A stretch of 64,000 nt of DNA, from NCBI RefSeq assembly GCF_946221155.1, contig NZ_CAMIAN010000007.1:1-64000 (forward strand), in the 5' to 3' direction. This DNA comes from an uncultured Corynebacterium sp. Its GTDB lineage: Bacteria; Actinomycetota; Actinomycetes; Mycobacteriales; Mycobacteriaceae. Under the pieces are notes generated by a model. The model worked only from the letters and a program-made list of their open reading frames with translations, was not told the DNA's origin and did no database searches. Position 1 is the stretch's first letter, and the number at the start of each line of letters is the position of its first letter. Of the stretch, positions 49,039 through 57,321 are shown piece by piece. Both the position numbers and the translations under genes were made by a program.

Positions 49039-50631
49039 GTGACTGCTGCCGACGAGGGAGCAACCGCCGCCAACGGCACCGAAGCCACCGGCGCTACCGC
49101 TGAGAAGCTGGCGGAGCTGCACCGGAGGTTGGAACAGGCGCAGGACCCGGGGTCTGAGAAGGCCAAGGCCAGGCGCGATGAGGCCGGGTTGACCACGCCC
49201 CGCCAGCGCATCGACGCCCTGCTGGACGAAGGGACGTTCGTGGAGATCGGCGCGCTGGGGCGCACCCCTGGCGAGGAGGACGCCCCCTATGGCGACGGCG
49301 TGGTCACCGGCTACGGCCGGGTCGGCGGCCGAACCGTGGCGGTGTACGCCCACGATAAGACGGTGTACGGCGGCTCGGTAGGCGAGACTTTCGGCAAGAA
49401 GGTCTGCGAAGTCATGGACATGGCCATCCGCATCGGCTGCCCAGTCATCGGAATTAACGATTCCGGTGGCGCCCGCATTCAGGATGCCGTGATGTCCCTG
49501 GCGATGTACTCCGAGATCTCCCGTCGACAGCTGCCGCTCAGCGGCCAGTCCCCGCAGATCTCCATCCTGCTCGGCCCGTCCGCCGGTGGTGCCGTGTACG
49601 CACCCGTGACCACCGACTTTGTGGTGGCAGTCGAAGGTCGCACGCAGATGTTCGTGACGGGCCCGGCGGTTATCGAATCGGTGACGGGTGAGAAAATCTC
49701 GATGGAAGAGCTCGGCGGCGCGCGTCAACAAGCCCGCAACGGCAACGTTTCCTACGTCGCAACCAGCGAGGAGGATGCTTTCAACTACGTCAAGGACCTA
49801 CTGGACTTCCTCCCGGCCAGCTCCTTCGACGAGACCCCGGAGTTCTGGGCGCCAAATGACGAGCTTACCGAGCGCGACTTCGAACTGAACGACATTATCC
49901 CGGACGATCCGAATGCGGGCTACGACATCATGGAGGTGCTCACCCGCATTTTCGATGACGACAACGTGCTGGAGGTGCAGGGCGATTACGGTTCCAACGT
50001 CGTCACCGCTTTCGCCCGCATCGACGGTCACGCGGTGGGTGTGGTGGCCAACCAGCCGATGGAGCTGGCCGGTTGCCTGGACGCCGACGCGGCGGATAAG
50101 GCTGCCCGCTTTATCCGTATTTGTGACGCCTACAACGTCCCCCTCGTCTGGGTTGTGGACACACCCGGATACATGCCCGGTGTGGAGCAGGAAAAGGCCG
50201 GCCTGATTCACCGCGGAGCGAAACTGGGCTTCGCCACGGTGGAGGCGACGGTTCCGAAGGTGACCGTGGTCGTGCGCAAGGCATTCGGCGGTGGCTATGC
50301 CGTGATGGGCTCGAAGAACCTGGGAGCGGACATCAACCTGGTGTGGCCGACAGCGCAGATCGCCGTGATGGGCGCGGAGGCCGCCGTGGTGATGATGCAG
50401 GGCAAGGCTCTGGCCGCCATGCCGGAGGAGCAGCGCCCGGCGGCGAAGAAGATGTTCATGGACTTCTACAACGCGAACATGACCAGCCCCTATGTGGCGG
50501 CCGAGCGCGGCTACGTGGACTCCGTCATTACCCCGGACCAGACGCGCATCCGCCTGCGACAGGCGATGCGCCAGCTGCGTAACAAGCAGGTAGTGGATAC
50601 TCCGAAGAAGCACACCATCATGCCGATGTAG
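49039..50631 (+). CDS. accD4: Acyl-CoA carboxylase beta subunit AccD4
   Basis: This 530-aa carboxyltransferase makes the alpha-carboxylated acyl-CoA extender that Pks13 condenses with the meromycolate. The biotin-side fold starts GVVTGYGRVGGRTVAVYAHD. Oxyanion and acyl-CoA-binding loops include GINDSGGARIQDAV, LLGPSAGGAVY, VWVVDTPGYMPGVEQE and AFGGGYAVMGSKNLGAD. It needs a biotinylated alpha subunit (AccA3 type) encoded elsewhere. GTG start, 74 nt behind pks13, consistent with the mycobacterial operon. The name accD3 is used for the corynebacterial counterpart in some papers. Confidence 0.94.
   Translation: MTAADEGATAANGTEATGATAEKLAELHRRLEQAQDPGSEKAKARRDEAGLTTPRQRIDALLDEGTFVEIGALGRTPGEEDAPYGDGVVTGYGRVGGRTVAVYAHDKTVYGGSVGETFGKKVCEVMDMAIRIGCPVIGINDSGGARIQDAVMSLAMYSEISRRQLPLSGQSPQISILLGPSAGGAVYAPVTTDFVVAVEGRTQMFVTGPAVIESVTGEKISMEELGGARQQARNGNVSYVATSEEDAFNYVKDLLDFLPASSFDETPEFWAPNDELTERDFELNDIIPDDPNAGYDIMEVLTRIFDDDNVLEVQGDYGSNVVTAFARIDGHAVGVVANQPMELAGCLDADAADKAARFIRICDAYNVPLVWVVDTPGYMPGVEQEKAGLIHRGAKLGFATVEATVPKVTVVVRKAFGGGYAVMGSKNLGADINLVWPTAQIAVMGAEAAVVMMQGKALAAMPEEQRPAAKKMFMDFYNANMTSPYVAAERGYVDSVITPDQTRIRLRQAMRQLRNKQVVDTPKKHTIMPM
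50114..50130 (-). repeat. GGCGTCA dispersed motif copy 19
   Basis: GGCGTCACAAATACGGA (minus strand) is antisense inside accD4, where it makes the codons for RICDAYN. Confidence 0.75.
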
Positions 50632-50657
50632 CCGGCTGGTCTACATAGCAGGCTGGC

Positions 50658-51410
50658 CTAGAGGCCGATGTTGGTTTCCGCAGGCAGCTTCAGGGTGTCG
50701 GCCTTCACGAAATAGGTCTGCATCGTGCCGTTCGTCATCTCCAGGTGGTCGGAGAGCGCGTCCGGAGTGCCAAGACCGATCTTCTTGGCTGCTTCCTGCA
50801 GTTCCTTCGGCGCCATATTTGCGTCGATGGGTAGCGGGATCAGCGGCACCCCTGCCACGCGCGGCGTGACGTTGAGCGAGCTCACCACGATGTGGAAGTT
50901 TCCTGTCAGCGTGGTGGTCTGTCCTGGGCCGGTTCGTTGCCAGATGTCACCTTCCGGGCCGGCTCCCCGAGTGGGGAACTGCACTGACAGGTTCGTCAGA
51001 ATAGCCCTGTCCGCGTCGATGCGCAGTGCCGGTTTCGGCCCTTGTGGGGTGGGCTGTTGGATCAGCGACATCTTTACGTGCCCAAGCAGGCGCGTGTTAT
51101 CTGCCTTGATGATGTACGTACCCTGCTGGACCGGCTTTTCGCCCTCGATCGGACCCGGCGGGGTGAGGTCCATCCGCAGCTTCTCTGGCACCTCGGGCGG
51201 TGGCGGAGGCTTCGGCAGATCTGGCAGTGGTGGGAGCTTCGGAGCCTTGTTGTCTGGAGACTGACCAGGGAGAGAAGGTAGCGGCGGGAGCTGCAGTTGT
51301 GCCTCGGCGCTCGGCGTGGTCTCGACCGTCAGTGCCGCCACCAGCCCACACATTGATGCCGCGGCGACGACGGCCTTAGCGATACTGCCGCGTTTACGCT
51401 GCTTGCTCAT
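50658..51410 (-). CDS. Secreted Pro-rich protein of DUF6230/DUF6114 cluster
   Basis: This 250-aa protein has a signal peptide (KAVVAAASMCGLVAALTVETTPSAEA) and a Pro-rich stretch (residues about 39-80: LPPLPSLPGQ and PKPPPPPEVPE), then a beta-rich domain (YIIKADNTRLLGHVKMSLIQ). I do not recognise a named family. The domain pattern recalls the upstream DUF6230 protein, with similar NxxL and TNL phrases, so it may be a diverged relative. ATG 51410 has GGAGGGGAG immediately upstream and overlaps the DUF6114 gene by 17 nt, so it is third in a coupled operon. Confidence 0.75.
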   Translation of the reverse strand: MSKQRKRGSIAKAVVAAASMCGLVAALTVETTPSAEAQLQLPPLPSLPGQSPDNKAPKLPPLPDLPKPPPPPEVPEKLRMDLTPPGPIEGEKPVQQGTYIIKADNTRLLGHVKMSLIQQPTPQGPKPALRIDADRAILTNLSVQFPTRGAGPEGDIWQRTGPGQTTTLTGNFHIVVSSLNVTPRVAGVPLIPLPIDANMAPKELQEAAKKIGLGTPDALSDHLEMTNGTMQTYFVKADTLKLPAETNIGL

Positions 51411-52002
51411 CTCCCCTCCTTTTCTTGCCCTTCTTCTTGACGCCCTTAGGCGCCTTTTCTTCATCTGTCCACGACAACGCCAGGGCTCCGCCGATAACGG
51501 CGCAGAGAGTGCCTATAACGAAGCCGCCGATGTTCGACATGGGCAGGGCCACGATGCCGAGGATCAAAGAGGCCACGCCCGTGAGCAGGCGAGTGTCCGG
51601 CTTGAACCACGTCATCAGTGCCGAGGTGATGAGCAAGGCACCGATCAGCAGCGTGGACACGCCGGAGATCGTGGACACCTGGATGACAATGTTCGATACC
51701 TCGAAGGACAGGTATGCCGGGACGATCATGATGATGCCCGACAGCAGCATGAACAGGCCGGCTGCGAATGGACGACGACGGCGCCAGTTGCCGAAGCCTC
51801 GGGTGTTCTTATACGCGGGAACGTCCTGTTCCTCGGCCCCGTTATATGCGGCGCCCTGTACTTCAGTGCCCTGGTCGGCGTCTGCCCCTAGGTCTGACTG
51901 CAGGTCGTCATCCAGATCGGGGTCGTAGTTCGGATCCAGCTCGCTAGTTTGGTTGAGCTCTGGGTTCGTGTTGGGATCCGTGCCGGGATTAGCACTCGGC
52001 AT
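51394..52002 (-). CDS. DUF6114 membrane protein
   Basis: This 202-aa protein has an acidic Asn/Asp/Pro-rich cytoplasmic N-terminus of about 70 residues, four hydrophobic segments (about 80-170, FAAGLFMLLSGIIMIVPAYL first), and a basic C-terminal tail KGVKKKGKKRRGDEQ. It matches the DUF6114 family that accompanies DUF6230 in actinobacteria. The role is unknown. ATG 52002 overlaps the DUF6230 gene by 14 nt. The tail is encoded by a dispersed-motif copy. Confidence 0.78.
   Translation of the reverse strand: MPSANPGTDPNTNPELNQTSELDPNYDPDLDDDLQSDLGADADQGTEVQGAAYNGAEEQDVPAYKNTRGFGNWRRRRPFAAGLFMLLSGIIMIVPAYLSFEVSNIVIQVSTISGVSTLLIGALLITSALMTWFKPDTRLLTGVASLILGIVALPMSNIGGFVIGTLCAVIGGALALSWTDEEKAPKGVKKKGKKRRGDEQAA
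51428..51444 (-). repeat. GGCGTCA dispersed motif copy 20
   Basis: GGCGTCAAGAAGAAGGG in the coding direction encodes GVKKKGK in the basic tail of the DUF6114 protein. Confidence 0.75.
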
Positions 52003-52558
52003 TGTCGTTTTCCACAATCGCGATCTTGCTGCCGCCGGCGGTCATCTTGTCCGCCGACAGAGATGTTGCCTCGATGCCTTGCCCCTTTGCCGCCAGGGAA
52101 TCGGCAACGATGCCCCACGCGCCATCCGGTGCGTCCTTGTCGACCTTGCCCGCGTCAATGCCGATCTGTGGATTCGTCAGGGTCAGATCGCCCGACAGCT
52201 TGCGGGCGCCGATCAGCATGTTCTCGGCGGAGAAGTTCTGGCCGGGAACGGTCATTTGGAATTTCCTATCCCCAATGCCGGGAATCTTGATTGGCGCCGT
52301 CATGCAGACGTCGGTCACCTTCGCATCCTTGATGCGCAGGCGGGAGATCGCCTGATCGCCATTGTGCATTTTGTCGACGTCGGTGAAGAGGTCGAAGCCC
52401 TTGCCATCCAGCTCGCCGACATGCATGTTGAAGATGGTGCCGGAGAGCGCCAGGTGTGCCGACACGCCGCCCTGGGCAACTGCGACGCCCATACCTGCGG
52501 TGGCCAGCAATCCCACGCCGAGGATTGATGCGAATCGTAGTTTGCGAGTATGTCCCAT
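51989..52558 (-). CDS. DUF6230 secreted protein
   Basis: This 189-aa protein has a signal-like N-terminus (FASILGVGLLATAGMGVAVAQ), then a beta-rich region with ALSGTIFNMHVGELDGKGFDLF and two Cys (TDVCMTAP and the C-terminal NAEC). It fits DUF6230, found next to DUF6114 in Streptomyces and Corynebacterium; function unknown. ATG 52558 is preferred over a GTG at 52576 because a TAATAT box lies 7 nt upstream of it. It is first gene of a three-gene overlapping operon. Confidence 0.8.
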   Translation of the reverse strand: MGHTRKLRFASILGVGLLATAGMGVAVAQGGVSAHLALSGTIFNMHVGELDGKGFDLFTDVDKMHNGDQAISRLRIKDAKVTDVCMTAPIKIPGIGDRKFQMTVPGQNFSAENMLIGARKLSGDLTLTNPQIGIDAGKVDKDAPDGAWGIVADSLAAKGQGIEATSLSADKMTAGGSKIAIVENDNAEC

Positions 52559-52565
52559 GCGAGTG

Positions 52566-52571
52566 ATATTA
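52566..52571 (-). promoter_or_regulatory. -10 box, leaderless start of DUF6230 gene
   Basis: TAATAT (minus strand) is 7 nt before the ATG at 52558. Confidence 0.5.
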
Positions 52572-52710
52572 AACACACTTCTCCGGAAAGGGAGGTTTTT
52601 TATCTAAAAAAATCTGATAGTTCTAATAATTTTTCCCGCAAATTCGAAAACGTGGGCGTTATTCGCTCAAGCGCTAAGAGCCGGATGAGAGTGTAAGGGA
52701 AGAGGCTAGG

Positions 52711-52727
52711 GGCGTCATTAAGAAAGA
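52711..52727 (+). repeat. GGCGTCA dispersed motif copy 21
   Basis: GGCGTCATTAAGAAAGA overlaps the stop codon of the MFS gene on the other strand (read there, its end encodes the last residues KALS). Confidence 0.8.
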
Positions 52728-53950
52728 GCCTTATCGCGTTGCATGGCGGCGAAGGCGGTGACGAGGGCGATGAGAGTCAACAGCATCAACCACCCGATAA
52801 ACACGCCCCAGCCGTGGGCGAAAAAGTAGCCGGAGACCCAGCCGATAAGGGAAGAGCCCAGGTAGTAGCTCAAGATGTACAAGCTGGAAGCTTCGGCGCG
52901 ATCCTGTTGAGCGACCTCGCCGACCCACGCGCTGGCAATCGAATGGGCGGGGAAGAAAGTAGCGGTGAAGATCAGCACTGCCAGCAATGTGGTGGGGACG
53001 GTCGGAATGAAGGCCAGCAAGAGACCGGCAAGAGCCAAGGCGATGCAGGCGACCACGACCTTCGCCTGACCAAAGCTGTTCACCAACTTGCCTGTGCGTG
53101 TGGAGGTCCATGTGCCAGACAGGTAGATGACGAAAACCAGTGCGGCCAGGGATTCTGGCAGGCCGAAGGTGTTGATCAGCCGGAAGGTCATGTAGTTGTA
53201 CATGGAGACGAAGCTTCCCATCAGAAGGAAAGGCAACAGGAAGAGCTTCAGCAGGATCGGGTCGCGGAGGTGGTTGGCGAAAGCCTGCACCTCGTGGGAC
53301 AGGGTGATCTTCTTTGGGGTGAAGAAGCGTTGCTTCGGCAACACCCAGGTAGTCACAAGCGCCATCGAAAACGCGAAAAGAGCGCTGAGCAGGGTGGCTA
53401 TCCGCCAGTCCGTGAACTCCAGGGCGATGCCAGGGATCAGTCTGCCGATCAGGCCGCCCAGCGAGTTGCCCGCAATATAGAACCCCATGATGCGAGGCAG
53501 GTAGCTGCGGTCGATCTCCTCGGAGAGGAAAGCCATGGTCACGGCCGGGACACCCGCCACGGCGAAGCCCTGCAGAAGGCGCAGTGCAATGATCGATTGG
53601 ATTGAGGGTAAGGCGACCAAAGCGATGGAAAGGAGAGTGGCCACCAGGACGGAAGCCTGGATTACGCGGCGCCGGCCGAAGCGCTCCGAAATGACGCTGA
53701 GTGGAATGACCATGAAAGCCAGGCCGCCCGTGGTGGCGGAGACGGTCAGCGCGGCCAGTGAGGGCGAAATGCCGAAGTCCTCCGACAATGCCGGGAGGAC
53801 AGCCTGGGTGGCGTACAGAGCGTTGTATGAAGCTAGGCCCGAACACAAGGAGGCGATGAGGGCCATCTTGTAGCCCTTATCCTCTGGGGTGAGGGGGCGG
53901 ATGTCCTTTGCGTCTGCGGTGTTCGCGGCATCTGCGAGGGTGTCCGTCAC
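52718..53950 (-). CDS. MFS efflux transporter (YnfM-like, 12 TM)
   Basis: This 410-aa inner-membrane exporter has 12 hydrophobic segments. The loop 2-3 motif is SERFGRRRVIQAS and the motif around TM4-5 is MGFYIAGNSLGGLIGRLIPG. The GTG at 53950 (VTDTLADAAN) has the ribosome site AGGAAGGAG; 26 extra upstream codons are rejected. It is divergent from a LysR gene, the same arrangement as the E. coli ynfM/ynfL pair, so the regulator very likely controls it. The substrate is unknown. Confidence 0.88.
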   Translation of the reverse strand: MTDTLADAANTADAKDIRPLTPEDKGYKMALIASLCSGLASYNALYATQAVLPALSEDFGISPSLAALTVSATTGGLAFMVIPLSVISERFGRRRVIQASVLVATLLSIALVALPSIQSIIALRLLQGFAVAGVPAVTMAFLSEEIDRSYLPRIMGFYIAGNSLGGLIGRLIPGIALEFTDWRIATLLSALFAFSMALVTTWVLPKQRFFTPKKITLSHEVQAFANHLRDPILLKLFLLPFLLMGSFVSMYNYMTFRLINTFGLPESLAALVFVIYLSGTWTSTRTGKLVNSFGQAKVVVACIALALAGLLLAFIPTVPTTLLAVLIFTATFFPAHSIASAWVGEVAQQDRAEASSLYILSYYLGSSLIGWVSGYFFAHGWGVFIGWLMLLTLIALVTAFAAMQRDKALS

Positions 53951-54096
53951 CGAGCAAACTCCTTCCTGTGTGTCCGGGTGGCTCTCTAGGGATCCAAGCT
54001 CACAATTGATGTTTCTAGTGTGACGCAACCAGTATCAATTCACTAAATGCAATAAATAGCTCTAGCTGTCCCGGGAAGTGCATATGCTGAGGTGTG

Positions 54097-54113
54097 GGCG
54101 TCAACAACAAGAA
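54097..54113 (+). repeat. GGCGTCA dispersed motif copy 22
   Basis: GGCGTCAACAACAAGAA lies in the 5' leader of the LysR gene, ending 12 nt before its start codon. Confidence 0.75.
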
Positions 54114-54124
54114 AGGCACACAGC

Positions 54125-55033
54125 GTGAAGGACCTAACGTGGTTCCTGGACCTAGCCGAAACGCAAAACATGGTGGATACATCTCTGCACCTGGGGATCA
54201 GCCAGTCTGCTCTCTCCCGGCGGCTATCGGCGCTGGAAAGAGAGCTTGGCACGGAGCTGTTCGACCGCAACGGCAGACACCTCGCGCTCAACGAATGCGG
54301 AGCCGCGCTCGCCACGAACGCCCGCGAGGCTAACGAGGCATGGCAGCGGGGAGTCGACGAAGTACACCGGCTGATGGACCCGGAGCGGGGTACCGTGCGC
54401 GTGGACTTCATGCACTCGCTGGGAACGTGGATGGTGCCGCAGCTGTTGCGGGAGTTTAGGAACGCGCACCCGCAGGTGAGATTCGAGTTGGTGCAGGGCG
54501 CCGCACGTCCACTGACGGATCGCGTGATCGCGGGGGAATCCGACGTGGCGATGGTCGGGCCGAAACCTCATGCGCTGGTGGAAGCCGGCGAAGTGCGTTG
54601 GCAGCAGCTGGCCACCCAGAGGCTGGCGATGGCGGTGCCAACGAACCACCGTTGGGCAGGACGCACAAGCATCAGCATCGCAGAGGCCAAAGACGAACCC
54701 ATTGTGGCGATGCTGCCGGGATACGGAACGCGGATGCTGCTGGACGATCTGGCGGCCGCGGCGGGTTTCCGGCCGCGCCTGGTGTTTGAGTCGATGGAGC
54801 TTACTACGATGGCGGGGCTGGTAAGCGCCGGTCTGGGCGTGGCGCTGCTGCCGATGGGGGATCCGAACCTGGTGGTCGCAGGCATAAGAATGCTCCCCCT
54901 CGAGGAAGACCGCGAGAGGGAGCTGGGGATGGTCTGGAGCGCGCGGGCCCGGTCGGCTCCCGCCGCCGAGGCATTCCGTGCGTTCGTCGTGGACCAGGCG
55001 GTCCGGCGCGACGGCCGGCTGCGCTTTGGCTAG
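54125..55033 (+). CDS. LysR-family transcriptional regulator
   Basis: This 302-aa regulator has an N-terminal winged helix-turn-helix (residues 1-60: FLDLAETQNMVDTSLHLGIS then QSALSRRLSALERELGTELF) and a two-lobe effector domain from about 90. The GTG start has an AAGAAAGG ribosome site 8 nt upstream; a reading-frame extension of 11 codons exists. A TATGCT box at 54083-54088 predicts a leader of about 30 nt. It probably regulates the divergent MFS exporter in response to an exported compound. Its end carries 14-bp repeats. Confidence 0.9.
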   Translation: MKDLTWFLDLAETQNMVDTSLHLGISQSALSRRLSALERELGTELFDRNGRHLALNECGAALATNAREANEAWQRGVDEVHRLMDPERGTVRVDFMHSLGTWMVPQLLREFRNAHPQVRFELVQGAARPLTDRVIAGESDVAMVGPKPHALVEAGEVRWQQLATQRLAMAVPTNHRWAGRTSISIAEAKDEPIVAMLPGYGTRMLLDDLAAAAGFRPRLVFESMELTTMAGLVSAGLGVALLPMGDPNLVVAGIRMLPLEEDRERELGMVWSARARSAPAAEAFRAFVVDQAVRRDGRLRFG

Positions 55034-55060
55034 CGCTAGACCTTAGGCGCTAGGCCTTAA
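55033..55060. repeat. 14-bp imperfect duplication between lysR and phoX ends
   Basis: GCGCTAGACCTTAG is followed by GCGCTAGGCCTTAA (12 of 14 identical) and a third partial GCGCC. It spans the last base of the lysR stop and the phoX stop codon region. Confidence 0.8.
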
Positions 55061-57159
55061 GCGCCGATGGTGCCGAAGTCTTCCTTCCAGGCAACCACGG
55101 TGGCCGGTCGGGCGATGGAATCGCCACCATCCGGCCAGTGGGAAGTAGAGGTCTTAACGGTGGCCTCTTCGTCCTCACCCGGGTGCTGCACGTTAACGAT
55201 CACGCGCTTGTCGAAGACCAGCGGGCCACAGGTCTCGGCACCAGCCGGGACGGTCAGGAACTGCTTGGTCAGGCCGCGGCTCTCGCCCTCCAAGGCGACG
55301 GCGAACAGGCCGTCGTTGGACTCCAGCGCGTTGCCGTCGGTGGAGACCCACAGGTTGCCGAAGGAGTCGAAGGTGACGTTGTCCGGGCAGGAGATCGGGG
55401 AGACCTTGGACTTGTCGAAGCCGCCGAAGTAGGTTTCGGCCTCGTCCGGGTCGCCACACACCAGCAGCAGGTTCCACTTGAGTTCTTCGCCGGTGAAGTC
55501 ATCCTCAATCTCGATGACCATACCGTTCTTGTTCTCCTTGACCGGGGCGTACTCCTTGACCTCTTCGTAGTCCTTGCCCTCTTCCTGCACGCCACGGTAC
55601 TTGTTGTTGGTTAGTGCAGCGTAGATCTTGCCGGTGGTCGGGTGCGGCTCAACATCCTCCGGGCGGTCCATCTTGGTAGCGCCGACCTTGTCGCCAGCCT
55701 CACGGGTGAAGACGATGACCTCTTCGGCGGACATGCCGTCGACGTGGGACTCTGCGGAACCGTCCTCCTTGACGGTAACCAGCTTGATCCACTTGCCGGT
55801 GCCGTCGAACTCTTCGCCCTTCGGCGGGTTCTCCGAATCGAAGTCCTTGTTGCTGCCCTCAAAGGTGGCAACGTACAGGGTGCCCTCGTCCAGGATCTTC
55901 ATGTTCTCCTCGCGGTCCTTATCGGAGTTGCCGCTGCGGACCTTACGGGAGGAGACGAACTTGTAGATGTACTCGAAGCGGGAATCGTCGCCAGAGTATG
56001 CAACTACAGTGCCGTCGTTGGTGACGTGGATGTTGGAGCCCTCGTGCTTGAAGCGGCCCAGGGCGGTGTGCTTAACCGGGGTGGACTTCGGATCCCACGG
56101 GTTGATCTCAACCACGTAGTTGAAGCGGTGCGGCTCGTTCGGCTCCTTGGTTACATCGAAGCGGTCGTAGTGCTTCTCCCACTGACGAGCGGTCTTTGCA
56201 TCCTCGATGCCGTAGCGGCTCAGGCGCTCGCGCACCTTCTCGTCCTTAACGTTCTCGCCGCCGGCAAAGTACTGGTCAACATTCTCTTCACCGGAGAGGA
56301 TGGTGCCCCATGGGGTCACGCCACCGGAGCAGTTGTTGAAGGTGCCCTTGACGATCTTGCCTTCCTTGTCGTCAGAGGTCTTTACCAGGTCGTGGCCAAC
56401 GATCGGGCCGCGCAGCTCGAACTCGGTGGTGCCGGTTAGGCGTCGGTTGTACTTGCCCATGACGGGCTTCAGCTTGCCGTCCTTATCGTTGCCCTCAACC
56501 TCGACGATGGACAGGCCGTGGTTGGCCAGCTCGATGTCCACGTGCTCCTTAGAAGGGTTGTCGATGTCGTAGTCCGGGAACATCTGCTGCGGGGTGGTGT
56601 ACTCGTGGTTGGAAACCAGCAGGAAGTGGTTGTCCTGGCCCTCGATCGGCAGCAGGGCAGCGAAGTCGCAGTTGAAGCCGTACTGTTTGGCGGCCTGCTC
56701 GGCGGTCTGGTTGTCTACGTCGAACTCCTCGGCGCCCTCAACCACCGGGTCGCCCCAGCGGATTACAACCTCGGACTTGTAACCGGCCGGAACGACCACC
56801 TCGTCCTTGGTGTTCGGCTCGACCATTTCGAACTTCAGGCCGTCCGGCGCGTCAGCGCTGTTACCGGAACCGCCCTTGTTCTCGCCGTTGCCGCCCTTGG
56901 CTCCGTTGCCTTCGCCGTTATCGTCACCACAAGCTGCCAGGAAGGAAGCGCCACCTACGGTGACCACAGCGGCACCACCGGCGCGCAGCGCGGTGCGGCG
57001 CGAAAAGGTGCCCTGGATCAGGTCCATGAAGTAGTTGTTGTCGGACTTGTTGTTCACCGGCTTGGAGCAAGCGTCACCGCACTTGTACACGCAGGTGCGG
57101 TGTGAACGGCTGGACGTGAAGTCCATCTTCTTCAGCAGGTTGCGCCCCTTAAGGCCCAT
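55057..57159 (-). CDS. phoX: PhoX-family phosphatase, Tat-exported
   Basis: This 700-aa enzyme is a secreted phosphatase of the PhoX/DUF839 family, calcium-dependent in studied members. The N-terminus combines CVYKCGDACSKPVNN (usual in actinobacterial members) with a twin-arginine signal FSRRTALRAGGAAVV and a lipobox-like FLAAC, so it may be Tat-exported and lipid-anchored. The core includes GVTPWGTILSGEENVDQYF and DNVTFDSFGNLWVSTDGN, which hold the iron/calcium ligands. Length is normal. The leader has decamer repeats that run into the ribosome site. It probably acts with PhoD in phosphate supply. Confidence 0.9.
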   Translation of the reverse strand: MGLKGRNLLKKMDFTSSRSHRTCVYKCGDACSKPVNNKSDNNYFMDLIQGTFSRRTALRAGGAAVVTVGGASFLAACGDDNGEGNGAKGGNGENKGGSGNSADAPDGLKFEMVEPNTKDEVVVPAGYKSEVVIRWGDPVVEGAEEFDVDNQTAEQAAKQYGFNCDFAALLPIEGQDNHFLLVSNHEYTTPQQMFPDYDIDNPSKEHVDIELANHGLSIVEVEGNDKDGKLKPVMGKYNRRLTGTTEFELRGPIVGHDLVKTSDDKEGKIVKGTFNNCSGGVTPWGTILSGEENVDQYFAGGENVKDEKVRERLSRYGIEDAKTARQWEKHYDRFDVTKEPNEPHRFNYVVEINPWDPKSTPVKHTALGRFKHEGSNIHVTNDGTVVAYSGDDSRFEYIYKFVSSRKVRSGNSDKDREENMKILDEGTLYVATFEGSNKDFDSENPPKGEEFDGTGKWIKLVTVKEDGSAESHVDGMSAEEVIVFTREAGDKVGATKMDRPEDVEPHPTTGKIYAALTNNKYRGVQEEGKDYEEVKEYAPVKENKNGMVIEIEDDFTGEELKWNLLLVCGDPDEAETYFGGFDKSKVSPISCPDNVTFDSFGNLWVSTDGNALESNDGLFAVALEGESRGLTKQFLTVPAGAETCGPLVFDKRVIVNVQHPGEDEEATVKTSTSHWPDGGDSIARPATVVAWKEDFGTIGA

Positions 57160-57171
57160 GGAGATCTCTCC

Positions 57172-57231
57172 TCAGTGTTCGTCAGTTCTAGTCAGTGCTA
57201 GACAGCTCTAGACAGTGTTCGTCAGCAGCAT
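57172..57231 (-). repeat. 10-bp tandem repeats in phoX leader
   Basis: Six decamers in phase: TCAGTGTTCG, TCAGTTCTAG, TCAGTGCTAG, ACAGCTCTAG, ACAGTGTTCG, TCAGCAGCAT. On the coding strand the array ends directly at the GAGGAGAG ribosome site of phoX, 12-70 nt before the start codon. Confidence 0.85.
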
Positions 57232-57269
57232 TGTGCAGATTGCTCACAAAACTTTAAGCACCACGAACA

Positions 57270-57302
57270 AACCTGACGTAGCGCGAAGGTGTACGTCAGG
57301 TT
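57270..57302 (-). terminator. Terminator of mmpL-ybhN-DUF3054 operon
   Basis: A perfect 11-bp stem AACCTGACGTA/TACGTCAGGTT (57270-57280, 57292-57302) with an 11-nt loop is followed on the minus strand by TTGTT. It lies 20 nt behind the DUF3054 gene. Confidence 0.8.
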
Positions 57303-57321
57303 AAATAAACTGAAAGGTGCT

